A DNA stretch of 64,000 bases, taken from positions 57,398-121,397 of the forward strand of contig JAACJQ010000153.1 in NCBI GenBank assembly GCA_016879935.1, given 5' to 3'. Below the pieces are notes generated by a model. The model was not told where the DNA came from. It saw only the letters and a list, made by a program, of their open reading frames with translations, and did not search any database. The DNA is from Archangiaceae bacterium. GTDB taxonomy: Bacteria; Myxococcota; Myxococcia; Myxococcales; Myxococcaceae. The position numbers and the translations under genes were made by a program. Each line of letters opens with the position of its first letter. Position 1 is the first letter of the stretch. Below are positions 18,866 through 28,224 of this stretch, piece after piece.

Positions 18866-19230
18866 CCGGGGCTGGACTGATCCGCGCGCACTGAGAGACG
18901 GCTCTTTGTGGAGAAGGAGCGGAGTCGACGCTTCGAAGCCACGAGAACGGCAGCCTCAGACGCCGATTGAATTCGTCGTCACTGGTCGCCCTTGATGCTT
19001 CGCAGCGCCCTCGGGAGTCACCTTCGCTCTCACAGGCTGTCCTGTTCCAATCAGTCACCGATGAAGTCCGGGCGTCGGCGAGTTGTTTCGAGTGAGACCA
19101 GGAGCGCTCTCAACGCCGCGTGGTGCTGCTCCATGGAGCGACCCTTCGTGTGAGTGATGAGCGAGCCCGGAGGCTTGTCGTCGGCGACGCTGGGCTCAAC
19201 CCGCCGCAGGCAACCTCGACCTTCCGAAGC
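18866..19230. other. 365 bases between convergent genes; no confident gene
   Basis: No promoter, RNA gene or strong terminator hairpin is evident. On the minus strand the frame of the upstream DUF4124 gene stays open after its TGA (19231-19233) as far as a TGA at 19051. The 3' part has the codon bias of a real gene and contains a 27-codon unit beginning with ATG 19134. This may be a remnant of a longer protein or a very small gene; chance is not excluded. Confidence 0.3.
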
Positions 19231-19674
19231 TCACCCGAAGCAGCCCCAGCGCCCCATCTTCTCGAGCCACGCGGGCAGCTCATCGACCTCGTCACGCAGG
19301 TCCTTCACGACGGCTTCCTGCTCCTTCACGTTCACGTCGCAAGCCGCAGGCGGACGCGCGCAGTTGTTCGACTTCTGACACACCTCGAGGTGGCGCTGAC
19401 ACGGCTCGTACGCGCGCTTCATCGACGCCAGCGTCTTCTCAGCAGCCTTGAGCTCGTTGCGCCGTTCATCCGCGTGGGTGAGCGCCTTCACGCACGCCTC
19501 GACGTCCGTGCGCCACCGCCTGGCGGGACTCGCCGAAGGACTGAGCGACGCGTTCACCTTCACGCCCTTCGGCACCGTGGTCGCATTGTCCGTGTAGTGC
19601 GGCACGCCGTCGGCGTCGGTCCACGAGTAGATGGTCTGCCCACTCACGAGGAGCAGGACGAGTGCGAGCGCCAC
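19231..19674 (-). CDS. DUF4124 domain periplasmic protein
   Basis: 147 residues from GTG 19674. A hydrophobic leader is followed by the DUF4124 signature (I-Y-S-W-T-D-A-D-G-V-P-H-Y-T-D), a small secreted domain seen in many proteobacterial envelope proteins. The rest is helical and charged with six Cys (C-Q-R-H-L-E-V-C and C-A-R-P-P-A-A-C among them), which could form disulphides in the periplasm. The leader is short if GTG is the start; an upstream ATT codon would give a more normal signal peptide. It starts 18 bases after the DUF1552 gene and is probably the last gene of that operon. Confidence 0.7.
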   Translation of the reverse strand: MALALVLLLVSGQTIYSWTDADGVPHYTDNATTVPKGVKVNASLSPSASPARRWRTDVEACVKALTHADERRNELKAAEKTLASMKRAYEPCQRHLEVCQKSNNCARPPAACDVNVKEQEAVVKDLRDEVDELPAWLEKMGRWGCFG

Positions 19675-19692
19675 GACCCGAATCGTGAACGG

Positions 19693-21174
19693 TCAGGTCG
19701 TCGAGAACAACTGGGGAATCGCTCCGTTCACTTCGCCGAGCGTCTCGTCGGGAGCGCCAACCGCCTTCATCGCCGAGATGACGACGTTCGCCGGGTGACG
19801 GCCAGCGGCGACCACGTGCTGACCGGGAGAGAGCCCGCCCGCGCGCCCTGCGATGAGGCACGCCATGTTCTCGGTCGAGTGCGACGAGTTGTTCTTCACG
19901 CCTTCGGGGTCGTAGCCGTGACCGCCCTCGAGCAGGAACAGCAGCGCACTGTTGTCGAGCATGGTGCCGTTGCCTTCACGCGTGTCGCGGAACTTCTGCA
20001 CCAGCCGCGCGAAGTGCTTCACGTGCCACGCGATGCCCTGCGACATCGCCATCGTTCCACCCGGCACGCCGCCGTGGCCGAGCTCGTGACAGTCGGTCGC
20101 CTGGCCGGTGATCGAGAACATGTTCAGGTGCGACTGGAACATCGTCATCTGCAGCGTGGCGACGCGCGTGAGATCGCACACCATCGCCATGTGGATGAGA
20201 TCGACGAACAGGTTCGCGCGCTGCTCCTCGTTCGAGTACCCGAGGTTCTGCGCGTAGGTGTTCTCGCCCGCGCCGTTCTGGCCCTGCGGTGAGCCGGTCG
20301 GAGGATCGGCGCCGGGATCCATCGGCTTGATGCAGCTCGAGGTCTCGGGAGGCGCGATGGCGTCGACGCGGCGCTCGAGATCGCGAAACCCATCGAGGTG
20401 CCGCTGCAGGCGAATCTGATCGGCCGCGCCCAGCTTCGGCACGAGGCGCTCGGTGTCTCCACGCACGATGTCGAGAATGCTCTTCCGGGAGCGCTTCTCG
20501 AAGTCGATGCGGGCGCGCGTGGCGGCGTCGACACCAGGCGGCGTGAAGTTGCCGAAGAGCGCGTTGAACGCCTGCCGCGGGCTGACCTGCGCGGGGATCG
20601 GCGTGATGCGGTTCGAGGTGTCGCGTTTGTACGAGATGAACTCGCGGCCGTACGGCGCGGACACCGAGAGGTACCAGTCGGCCTGAACGCGATACGCGAG
20701 TGAAGGGAAGGGCGTGCTGCCGGCGAGGAACCCGGCGACGACCTGATCCGACGTCGGGCCCATCGCGGCGGTAGTGCTGGCCGAAGAACGAACACCCGCG
20801 AGCAGCGGAGAGACCGTCGAGACGTGAAAGCCATCGCGGCGGCCACCCGAGGGAATGGTGCCGCCGTTCTCTGCGGCCCACGGAATCTTGAGCCCCGAGA
20901 CGACGCTGACCTCACTCTTCAGCGCACCCAGCGGAGCGAGCGCGCTCTTCAGGTCGTAGTTCCGCCCGACGGTGTTGGGCACGAGATCGTTGTGGCGTTG
21001 ATCGTTGTCGGCGCCCGTCGACTGGCCATCGAAGAAGACGAGGTAGCGCTTCGGCGGCGTGGGCGCGTTCTGCGCGAAGGCCTTCCGGTCGAGCATGATC
21101 TCGAGCAGCGGCAGGCCGAGCGAGACGCCTCCGAGACCGCGCAGCATGAAACGGCGGGAGACTCGGGTCGTCAT
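19693..21174 (-). CDS. DUF1552 family secreted protein
   Basis: 493 residues from ATG 21174. The N-terminus has a twin-arginine-like signal (S-R-R-F-M-L-R-G-L-G-G-V-S-L-G-L-P) followed by a hydrophobic stretch, so export by the Tat route is likely. The body matches DUF1552 proteins: F-F-D-G-Q-S-T-G near the start, a central region with W-Y-L-S-V-S-A-P, and C-terminal L-L-F-L-L-E-G-G-H-G. DUF1552 genes almost always sit next to DUF1592/DUF1588 genes, as here, in Myxococcota and Planctomycetes. The biochemical role is not established. The start is one base past the stop of the DUF1592 gene, so the two are tightly coupled. Confidence 0.9.
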   Translation of the reverse strand: MTTRVSRRFMLRGLGGVSLGLPLLEIMLDRKAFAQNAPTPPKRYLVFFDGQSTGADNDQRHNDLVPNTVGRNYDLKSALAPLGALKSEVSVVSGLKIPWAAENGGTIPSGGRRDGFHVSTVSPLLAGVRSSASTTAAMGPTSDQVVAGFLAGSTPFPSLAYRVQADWYLSVSAPYGREFISYKRDTSNRITPIPAQVSPRQAFNALFGNFTPPGVDAATRARIDFEKRSRKSILDIVRGDTERLVPKLGAADQIRLQRHLDGFRDLERRVDAIAPPETSSCIKPMDPGADPPTGSPQGQNGAGENTYAQNLGYSNEEQRANLFVDLIHMAMVCDLTRVATLQMTMFQSHLNMFSITGQATDCHELGHGGVPGGTMAMSQGIAWHVKHFARLVQKFRDTREGNGTMLDNSALLFLLEGGHGYDPEGVKNNSSHSTENMACLIAGRAGGLSPGQHVVAAGRHPANVVISAMKAVGAPDETLGEVNGAIPQLFSTT

Positions 21175-21175
21175 G

Positions 21176-22747
21176 TCAGAGCGCCTCCTCGTCACGGCGG
21201 AAGGCGAAGCCGTCGTCACTCACCAGGGTGACCAGCAGGTCGAGGAACTTGCGGTCGTTCGCGATGAACTCCTTCGTCATGCGCGCGATGAACGCGTGGT
21301 CGCGCACCTCTTCGCGGCGGCCGGCGGCGTAGCGGAAGACCTGCGTGGTGATGCACTCCTCGAAGCGACCCGAGGCGATGAGCGCGTCGGCGAGGCCCGT
21401 CGGCCCATTGAACGTGGTGCCGTCCACCGTGCCCGCACCTTCGATGGTGCACTGAGGCAGGTTGTCGTCGGTGGTGCGGTAACGGCCCTGACGATCGAAG
21501 CGCTCGAGCCCGAAGCCGATGGGGTCGATGGTCGAGTGACAGCCCTTGCAGCCGCCGGCCGACGCGTGCGTCTGGTACCGATCCTTCTTGCACGGCGATG
21601 ACGAGGTCGGCTGCTCGTCGACGTTCACGCCTGGTGGAGGCGGCGGCACCTCCTGACAGAGCAGCCGATTGCGAATGAAGATGCCGCGCTGCGTGGGCGA
21701 GGAGTCGGCGAACTTCACGCCCTGCGAGAGCACCGAGCCGTGGCTGAGCAGCCCCTTTCGCGGCGCCGCGCCGTACGACGTCCACGTGGGCTGCGTGCCG
21801 GTGAAGGTGAGGCCGTAGTGCTGCGCGAGAGTCGGGTCGATGAAGGTCTCGGTGGCGGTGAAGAGCGTGAGGTAGTCGGCGTTCGGGTCGAAGACGACGC
21901 GGTCGACGAGGGCGTCACTCTCGGCCTGCATGGCGGCGGTGAGCTGCGCGGCGTGTGGCAGGCGGTGGTAGCCGAGCCAGAGCGCGTGAAAGCGCTCCAC
22001 CTGAGGGCGCGCGCGCGGGTCGGTGAGCAGCTTCTGGGCAGCGGTGCGAACGCCGTCGCGAGTGGAGAGCGCTCCCGAGGCGGCGTCGTCGAGCAACCAG
22101 TCGGGCGGCGTGGAGCCGACGATGAGATACGAGAGCCGCGTCGCGCGGTGAAAGCCGGTGAGCTGCACGACGCCCTGACCGGAAGGAACGCCGAGCTCGA
22201 CGCGGTAGACGAACTCGGGGTGCTGCAGGAACGCGCGCAGCGCCAGAGTGACGGCGGTATCGAACGAGTTCGCCTCCACGCCGAGCGCGTGCAGCGGCAT
22301 GAAGCGTTCGACCTCTTCGTTGGTGATCGGCCGGCGCAGCGCCTGGCGACCGAACGTGCGCACGAAGAGGCGGTAGCAGGTGGCGTCGTTCGCGCCAGTC
22401 GGCATGCAGGGCAGCACGCGCGCCTTGCGACTCATGTCGGCGACGGTGCGTTCAGCGGCCTGCTGCGCGAGGGCTTCGAGGGAATCGACGAGCGTCGTGG
22501 AAGCGAGCTGCTGGCGGTAGTCGTTGTCGAACGGATCGGTCGGGTCGGGTGGAAGCAGGGTGCGCGCGAGCGGGTTCGGTTCTCCGATGAGATCGCGCAG
22601 CGTGGCGTCGAGCTCGACGCGGGTGAGCCGACGAAGGCCCGACACGCCTACCGCTTCGGCGTCTTCCGTCGAGAGCGTGGAGCTGTCGCCGACGATGCCG
22701 GTGCACCCGAGCGCCGGCAGCAGACACAACACGAGTCGTCGCAGCAT
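21176..22747 (-). CDS. DUF1592-type lipoprotein with cytochrome c-like CxxCH motif
   Basis: 523 residues from ATG 22747, preceded by GGAGAA. The leader (L-R-R-L-V-L-C-L-L-P-A-L-G-C-T-G) is a lipoprotein signal. The domains follow the usual order of this family: DUF1587-like (R-L-T-R-V-E-L-D-A-T-L-R-D-L-I-G), DUF1595/1592 (R-P-I-T-N-E-E-V), DUF1588 (Q-R-G-I-F-I-R-N-R-L-L-C-Q) and DUF1585 at the end. C-K-G-C-H in G-G-C-K-G-C-H-S-T-I-D-P-I-G-F can bind one heme c. Family members are thought to be secreted redox or polymer-degrading partners, but activity is unproven. A longer reading to 22978 lacks support. Confidence 0.88.
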   Translation of the reverse strand: MLRRLVLCLLPALGCTGIVGDSSTLSTEDAEAVGVSGLRRLTRVELDATLRDLIGEPNPLARTLLPPDPTDPFDNDYRQQLASTTLVDSLEALAQQAAERTVADMSRKARVLPCMPTGANDATCYRLFVRTFGRQALRRPITNEEVERFMPLHALGVEANSFDTAVTLALRAFLQHPEFVYRVELGVPSGQGVVQLTGFHRATRLSYLIVGSTPPDWLLDDAASGALSTRDGVRTAAQKLLTDPRARPQVERFHALWLGYHRLPHAAQLTAAMQAESDALVDRVVFDPNADYLTLFTATETFIDPTLAQHYGLTFTGTQPTWTSYGAAPRKGLLSHGSVLSQGVKFADSSPTQRGIFIRNRLLCQEVPPPPPGVNVDEQPTSSSPCKKDRYQTHASAGGCKGCHSTIDPIGFGLERFDRQGRYRTTDDNLPQCTIEGAGTVDGTTFNGPTGLADALIASGRFEECITTQVFRYAAGRREEVRDHAFIARMTKEFIANDRKFLDLLVTLVSDDGFAFRRDEEAL

Positions 22748-22923
22748 CGCGTTCTCCGGCCGGGGGATCCGGGACATTGGGGTGGGCGCAGCGCAAGTCT
22801 GGAGCCAACGGCTCGCGACTCGAGTCTCGAAGAGAATCAACGATCTGCGTGAGAAAGCGAGTGCCGACGTGTTGTGAGGTCGGACACTGTGGGGTGGCGG
22901 GCCCTCGCCGTGAACTGCAGTGG

Positions 22924-23679
22924 TCAGGTCGGTGGCTTCGTGGGGCCGGGGAGCGGGCGGAACGTCTGGCCCAACCACTTCTCGTAAGCCTGCTCCATCT
23001 GCCGCGCGAGCGCGTCACCGTCGTCATCGACCGGCGGCGCAGGCACCGGCGGCATCACGATCACCCGCACGTGACTTCTCGGCGCGAACATCGGCCCATC
23101 TTCGAACACCAGCTCCGACGTGCCCTTCAGCACCACCGGCACCACGGGCACCTGACAGATCGCCGCGAGCTTGAACGCGCCCCGCTTGAACCGCAGCCGC
23201 TCGGGCCCAGACGCGTACGTGCCCTCGGGGAAGATCAGCACCGGCTCACCCGCGCGAAGCAGCTGCTCCGACGTCTCCATCATCTGCTGCATCGACGGCA
23301 TGCGCCCACGCTCGATGGCCACGTACTTCAGCTGCCGCATCATCCACCCGATGAACGGCACCCCAAACAGCGACGCCTTCGAGACGAACTTGAACCCGTA
23401 CCCAAGCCCCATCAGCGCGAGGATGTCGGCCATCGACTGGTGGTTCGCGATCAACACGCACGGCCCGTTGGGCAGGTGCTCACGCCCCTCGACCGTCACG
23501 CGCCAGAACGGCCAGCACGCGCGCAGGTACTGATGACACGAGAACTTCACCCACCTCGCGGCGATGCGCCGGTGTGGATCGATCGGCGCGAGCAACAGCA
23601 GCAGCGTGGCGATGACGTAGAAGATCGGCAGCGTCGTCGCGACCAGCACCCAGAACCACACGGTCGCGAGCAGACGCAC
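22924..23679 (-). CDS. lysophospholipid / 1-acylglycerol-3-phosphate acyltransferase (PlsC family)
   Basis: 251 residues. An N-terminal membrane helix (about 5-30) anchors the enzyme. The acyltransferase motifs are complete: N-H-Q-S-M-A-D (HxxxxD), F-V-S-K-A-S-L-F-G-V-P-F, F-P-E-G-T-Y-A-S-G (glycerol-phosphate binding) and V-P-V-V-P-V-V-L-K-G. The family transfers an acyl chain to lysophosphatidic acid or related lipids at the inner membrane. It is the last gene of the kinase/TonB receptor run and starts 6 bases after the SDR stop. This placement links membrane-lipid synthesis to the run by context only. Confidence 0.92.
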   Translation of the reverse strand: MRLLATVWFWVLVATTLPIFYVIATLLLLLAPIDPHRRIAARWVKFSCHQYLRACWPFWRVTVEGREHLPNGPCVLIANHQSMADILALMGLGYGFKFVSKASLFGVPFIGWMMRQLKYVAIERGRMPSMQQMMETSEQLLRAGEPVLIFPEGTYASGPERLRFKRGAFKLAAICQVPVVPVVLKGTSELVFEDGPMFAPRSHVRVIVMPPVPAPPVDDDGDALARQMEQAYEKWLGQTFRPLPGPTKPPT

Positions 23680-23685
23680 GAGCGC

Positions 23686-24471
23686 TCAGAGCTTCGACGA
23701 CAGGTACATCTGGTAGTTCACCTCGAGCCCGCCATCGACGTTCAGCGTCGTGCCGTTCACGTACTTGGAGCCCGCCACGCACAGCCACTCGATGGTCGCC
23801 GCGATGTCGTCAGGGCTCGCGATGAAGCCGCTCGGCACCTGCGTCTTCATCTGCTCCTCGAGCTTCGCCCACTGATCGCCCACGTAGAACCGTGAGGAGT
23901 CGGTGTCGATGTAGCCGGGGTTCACCGCGTTCACGCGAATCGACTCCGACGCGAGCTCGGCGGCGAGGTACTTCACGAGAATCTCCATCGCGCCCTTCAT
24001 CGCGCCGAGCAGGCCGTGGAAGGGCAGGGGAATGCGTGAGTCCATTCCCGACACCGCGACCATGCGCCCGCTGCGGCCCTTCATCAGCGGCACGCACTGC
24101 TGCGCCGCGAGCAGAAACGACTTCACCGTCACGTTGAAGGTCTTGTCCATCTGGTGGGCCTTCACGTCCATCAACGGAGAGAACTTCGTCGACGCCGCGT
24201 TCGCCACGAACACGTCGAGGTGCCCGAACTCCTTCTGAATGCGCTCGAACACGGCGGTGAGCGACTCAGGCTCGAGCTGATCGGCGACCACCGTCACGCA
24301 CCGCCGGCCCAGCGCCGTCACCTCGGCTTCGAGCGCCTTCGCCGCCTCCACGTCGCGGCGGTACGTCGAGACGATGTGAAAGCCCTGCTTCGCCAGCCGC
24401 AGCGAGAGCGCCTTGCCGACACCACGGCTGCCTCCCGTGATGAGCGCGACCTGATCGGTGAGAGTCGTCAT
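23686..24471 (-). CDS. FabL-like short-chain dehydrogenase/reductase lacking the catalytic Tyr
   Basis: 261 residues from ATG 24471. The Rossmann signature G-G-S-R-G-V-G and the N-A-A-S motif are intact. The sequence follows the FabL (enoyl-ACP reductase III) subgroup: [25 protein letters not shown] and a final V-D-G-G. In FabL the Tyr lies seven residues before the active Lys. Here Lys159 is present but position 152 is His, and the classical YxxxK position 155 is Leu. S141 is kept. Activity may therefore differ or be lost. It is 19 bases after the lipoprotein gene. Enoyl reduction in lipid synthesis is the best guess. Confidence 0.8.
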   Translation of the reverse strand: MTTLTDQVALITGGSRGVGKALSLRLAKQGFHIVSTYRRDVEAAKALEAEVTALGRRCVTVVADQLEPESLTAVFERIQKEFGHLDVFVANAASTKFSPLMDVKAHQMDKTFNVTVKSFLLAAQQCVPLMKGRSGRMVAVSGMDSRIPLPFHGLLGAMKGAMEILVKYLAAELASESIRVNAVNPGYIDTDSSRFYVGDQWAKLEEQMKTQVPSGFIASPDDIAATIEWLCVAGSKYVNGTTLNVDGGLEVNYQMYLSSKL

Positions 24472-24490
24472 GAGCGAGGGCGTAGACCGC

Positions 24491-25723
24491 TCAGGGCTTT
24501 GCGCCAACCCGCACGACGAACGTCTGGCTCGAGACGACAGGCAGGCCGAACCGCCCAGCCAGCGTGTCTTGCAGCTCGTTGGGCACCTTCCACGTCTGCC
24601 CCGTCTGCTGAATGACGGTGATGGCGTAGCGACCCTCGGGCACGCCCTTGATGGGCGCCGGGCGGCGGGAGTCGGTCGCGTCGAGCGCGGTCGGGCGAAT
24701 CACGATCGGCAGCTTCGTCACCGGCGTCGGCGTCGGCTTCACGCGGCCCATCGAGTCGAGCAGCTGCGGCGCGAGGTCCATCGGGTTGATGCCGGCGGCG
24801 AGCACCACGAGGTCGGGAACGCCATCGGCGGCAATCGTCGCGCCAGTCGAAGGGTTCACGTGGTCGTAGTCGGCGCCGGTCTCGTCGATGACGCCGTTGC
24901 GATCGAGATCGTTCTCGTCGGCGAGCGGGTTCACGCCGGCCGCTTCGTTGGCGAGCTTCCGCACTATCACGCGCGGCCACATGTCGGGCACGCCGTCTCC
25001 GTTCGCGTCGTCGGGGGCCCCGTCGCCGTTGTCGTCGATGAAGCGCGCGAGGAACACCGGCTGCGACTGCTTCACCGCGCCCTCGTTCACCGGCCGCACG
25101 CGAAGGTCGAGCGCCAACGGAGCGCCCGCCAACGTCACCTCGTTCAGCGGTACCGACATGCCGGCCTGCGCCACCTCGAACACGGGGCGATCGACTGGCA
25201 CCCGCGCGGTGTCGCCGATGCTCACGGGAACGTCGGTCGCGGGCTGTGGCGTGCCATCTTCCGAGACGGGCACGTCGATGGTCAGCGGCAGCTTGCTGAT
25301 GGAGTCGATCGCCGCACCGCCGACGTCACCGGTGTTCACCTCGTTCGTCACGCCGTACCAGGGAATGAAGTCGCCGTTCGCGTCGACGAAGGCGCGCACC
25401 TGGTACTGCCCGGGGTTCACGAAGGAGAACGCGAACGGCGCGGTGAAGGGGCCCGTGTCGAAGTCGCGCACCTGACCGAAGAGCTGCTCCTTCGGCACGA
25501 GCGCGAAGGTGAGCGGCCGGCCGGTTCCCGTGGGCGGAGGCGGACGCGCCGCATCGAACAGCAGCACCACCACGTTCCCCCGGGCCGCTGAGGAGACGAC
25601 GACGGTGCCTTCGACGCGCGCGGGCCGGGAGTTCTGCCGGCGATCGGCTCCGGGGAAGACGGGCGGTGGCTCACACGCGAGCAGCACCAGCGACGACAGC
25701 ACGCCAAGACGCAGGGCCTTCAT
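24491..25723 (-). CDS. lipoprotein with calcium-type DxNGDG repeats, partner of a TonB receptor
   Basis: 410 residues from ATG 25723, overlapping the TonB receptor stop by four bases (ATGA). The leader ends L-V-L-L-A-C, a lipoprotein signal. Residues 40-130 form a beta-sandwich-like region ([21 protein letters not shown]). Around 230-300 there are thrombospondin-3-like acidic loops ([22 protein letters not shown]) that usually bind calcium. The coupling makes it a likely surface or periplasmic partner of the receptor, comparable in logic to SusD-type lipoproteins although not homologous by any motif I see. Ligand unknown. Confidence 0.75.
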   Translation of the reverse strand: MKALRLGVLSSLVLLACEPPPVFPGADRRQNSRPARVEGTVVVSSAARGNVVVLLFDAARPPPPTGTGRPLTFALVPKEQLFGQVRDFDTGPFTAPFAFSFVNPGQYQVRAFVDANGDFIPWYGVTNEVNTGDVGGAAIDSISKLPLTIDVPVSEDGTPQPATDVPVSIGDTARVPVDRPVFEVAQAGMSVPLNEVTLAGAPLALDLRVRPVNEGAVKQSQPVFLARFIDDNGDGAPDDANGDGVPDMWPRVIVRKLANEAAGVNPLADENDLDRNGVIDETGADYDHVNPSTGATIAADGVPDLVVLAAGINPMDLAPQLLDSMGRVKPTPTPVTKLPIVIRPTALDATDSRRPAPIKGVPEGRYAITVIQQTGQTWKVPNELQDTLAGRFGLPVVSSQTFVVRVGAKP

Positions 25724-28224
25724 GGTTGCACCGTGATCTGAGCGAAGACGCGACGGTTGATGTCGTTGCCGAACGGGTGCTCCTGGTGGTTCGGCCCGAG
25801 CTGCTGGCCCACGACGGCGAAGGTGAGCCGATCGTTCAGCAGGCGGTAGGCGACGCGCGCGTTGATGACGGCGAAGCCGGGCAGGGCGTTGCGCACGTTC
25901 AGAATCTGCGTCGGGTCCGACGGAGACGGCTCTCGTTCGACCCACGTCGTGCCCGTCACGTACGAGACGTCGGCCGAGAGATCGAGGTTCACCGGCGTGC
26001 GGTAGATGACGCCGCCGTTCACCTTCACCGCGGGCGCTTGCGTGCACGCGCCACACACCGCCGCGTTCTCGACCGACTGCACCGTCTGCATCGCCGTCGA
26101 CAACCGCACGTCGAGGCCGCGCGTCGCGTTCCACGTCAGGCCGAGCTCGCCGCCGATGGCGCGATAGCTGCCGGGGTCGTTCACGAAGGTGGAGCGCCCG
26201 AGCAGGTACGTCTGCGACCGCGCGTCGAACGCCTGGTCGGCGTTGAGCGGCTGCACCGCCGAGAGCACGACGAGGTTGCGCACGGTGTTGAGGTACGCGG
26301 CGACGTCCCACGAGAGGCCCAGGCGCGCGGCTTCACCGCGGTAGCCGAGCTCGAACGACAACAGGCTCTCTGGCAACAGCTCGCGGTTGCCCTGGGTGAG
26401 CACCGAGGCGCCCGTCACGCCCGGCGTCGGAATCGGCAGGTTCACGTAGCTCTCGAGGAACGTCGGCTGCCGGAACGCGCTGGCCACCATGCCGCGAAAC
26501 GCGTGGCCTTCGAACGGGGTGAACACGAGCGACAGGCGCGGAGACGGCACCACGCCCGGCTTGCCCTTGTCGATGAGCGGGTGGCGATCGATGCGGAAGC
26601 TGCCGACGATGCTCAACGCCGAGAGCACCTTCCACTCGTCTTGAATGAAGGCCGCGCCGTGAAGCTCCTCGGTGAGCGAGCCGGTGTAGCCCCACGCGAG
26701 GCGCTTCAAGCGGCCCGACACGCCGACGCCGAGTTGATGACGGCCGCCCAGCTCGAAGCCCTGCTGAAAGAGCACCTCGGCGTCGAAGACGTTCGACTCG
26801 AGCGTCGTCGCGAGGCTGCGTTGCCCCTGCACGCCGTATTGCGGGCCGCTCGTCGCGTCGAGGTGGTTCCAGAAGAAGCGCGCCTTCACGGGGCCGCCGG
26901 TGAAGTCGACCTTCGCGTAGCCGCCGAGCCCGTCGAGGAAGTAGTTGCGCAACAGGCCGATGCCGTAGACCTCGGTGAAGGCGCGGTTCACGCCACCCGA
27001 GGCCGCGAGGCTGACCTGCTTGTTGAAGGCGTAGAACGTCGTCAGGTTCGCGCGGGCCGAGCGCATCGCCAGGTTCGGCTCGGGGAACGCGCTCACCACG
27101 TCTGGCCGGCCCTCGGCGTAGTCGCGCGAGAACTTGTCGGCCTGCTGGTAGCCCACCGAGGCGCGGAACTTCACGGCGTCTCCACCCGAGGCGACGAAGC
27201 TGCCGCCCGCCAGGTTTCCGTTGCCGAGCATGCCCGTCGCTTCGGCGCGCGGCCCCGTTCCCGGAGCGCGCGTGATGATGTTCACCACGCCCAGCATCGC
27301 GTTCGCGCCGTAGAGCGCGCCGGCCGGGCCTCGAATCACCTCGATGCGCTCGATCTCTTCGATGCCCACCGGCACGACCGGCCACAACGTGACGCCGAGG
27401 AAGTCCTGGTACTCCGGCCGGCCATCGACCAGCACGAGCACCTTGTTGTTGATGCGCTGGTTGAAGCCGCGAATCGAGATGTTCGCGCTCGAGTAGCCCA
27501 TCGACATCACCTCGGCCCCGGGCACGCGCCGCAGAATCTCGGGAATGCTGGTGAGCCCCGAGGCGCGAATCTCGTCGCCCGTGATGACGGTGGTGGCGTT
27601 CGGCGCTTCGAGTGACGACTGGCTCCGCCGGGCCGCGGCCACGACGGTCTCTTCGTACGGCACCGAGAAGTCCTCTGGCGGAGCCGTTGGCGTCTCGCCC
27701 GACTTCGGCGCTGGCTGCTCCACGGGGCGCTCCGCGGCCTGCTCCGCGGCTTCGACGGCCTTCTCGAGGCGCTCGGTCAGCGCGGCGATCCTGGCGAGCG
27801 TTGCTTCGTCGACCGCGGGCGCGACGGGGGTCACCTTCTTCGGGTCGACCTTCACGGGCGGCTCCACCACCGTGACGGGTTCGACCTTCTTCGGCACCAG
27901 CGGCTCGAGCTTGGCGAGGGTCTCGCGCACCTTGTCCGAGTCGGGCGGGTTCGCGTCGAGGTAGCGGCGATAGAAGCTGACGGCTTCGGCAGGGCGGCCC
28001 GCGGCTTCGTGCGCACGCGCGACGTTGAAGAGCACGTTCGGGTGCGGCTTGATCGCGTACGCCTCGAGCAGCTCGGCGATGGCCTCGTCGTACTTGCCCT
28101 CGTTGATGAGGAACATGCCCGTCTTGAAGTGACGGCGAGCCTCGACGCGCGGGTCAGCGAGCGTCGTCGTGGCCCACAACAGCAGAAGGCCCGCGGCGAG
28201 GCGGGCCCACGACGTGGTCGTCAT
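25720..28224 (-). CDS. TonB-dependent outer-membrane receptor with N-terminal TPR region
   Basis: 834 residues. A signal peptide (about 1-23) leads to a TPR-like module (about 25-105: Y-D-E-A-I-A-E-L-L-E-A-Y, A-R-A-H-E-A-A-G-R) and a Pro/Lys/Val-rich linker with a short coiled coil. The plug follows (about 200-310: I-T-G-D-E-I-R, I-S-I-R-G-F-N-Q-R, R-G-P-A-G-A-L-Y-G-A-N-A-M-L-G-V-V-N-I-I-T-R) and then a beta-barrel ending I-T-V-Q-P. The plug motifs are those of active TonB receptors. A periplasmic TPR before the plug is unusual and could bind a partner. ATG overlaps the kinase stop by four bases. Confidence 0.93.
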   Translation of the reverse strand: MTTTSWARLAAGLLLLWATTTLADPRVEARRHFKTGMFLINEGKYDEAIAELLEAYAIKPHPNVLFNVARAHEAAGRPAEAVSFYRRYLDANPPDSDKVRETLAKLEPLVPKKVEPVTVVEPPVKVDPKKVTPVAPAVDEATLARIAALTERLEKAVEAAEQAAERPVEQPAPKSGETPTAPPEDFSVPYEETVVAAARRSQSSLEAPNATTVITGDEIRASGLTSIPEILRRVPGAEVMSMGYSSANISIRGFNQRINNKVLVLVDGRPEYQDFLGVTLWPVVPVGIEEIERIEVIRGPAGALYGANAMLGVVNIITRAPGTGPRAEATGMLGNGNLAGGSFVASGGDAVKFRASVGYQQADKFSRDYAEGRPDVVSAFPEPNLAMRSARANLTTFYAFNKQVSLAASGGVNRAFTEVYGIGLLRNYFLDGLGGYAKVDFTGGPVKARFFWNHLDATSGPQYGVQGQRSLATTLESNVFDAEVLFQQGFELGGRHQLGVGVSGRLKRLAWGYTGSLTEELHGAAFIQDEWKVLSALSIVGSFRIDRHPLIDKGKPGVVPSPRLSLVFTPFEGHAFRGMVASAFRQPTFLESYVNLPIPTPGVTGASVLTQGNRELLPESLLSFELGYRGEAARLGLSWDVAAYLNTVRNLVVLSAVQPLNADQAFDARSQTYLLGRSTFVNDPGSYRAIGGELGLTWNATRGLDVRLSTAMQTVQSVENAAVCGACTQAPAVKVNGGVIYRTPVNLDLSADVSYVTGTTWVEREPSPSDPTQILNVRNALPGFAVINARVAYRLLNDRLTFAVVGQQLGPNHQEHPFGNDINRRVFAQITVQP

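Noticed and set aside
18447..19058. Minus-strand frame of 203 codons across the end of the beta-helix gene
   Set aside because: Arg/Ser-rich shadow translation without a domain.
21176..22978. Longer start for the DUF1592 protein at 22978
   Set aside because: The extra 77 residues lack a signal peptide and conserved sequence. ATG 22747 has a ribosome-binding site and a clean lipoprotein leader.
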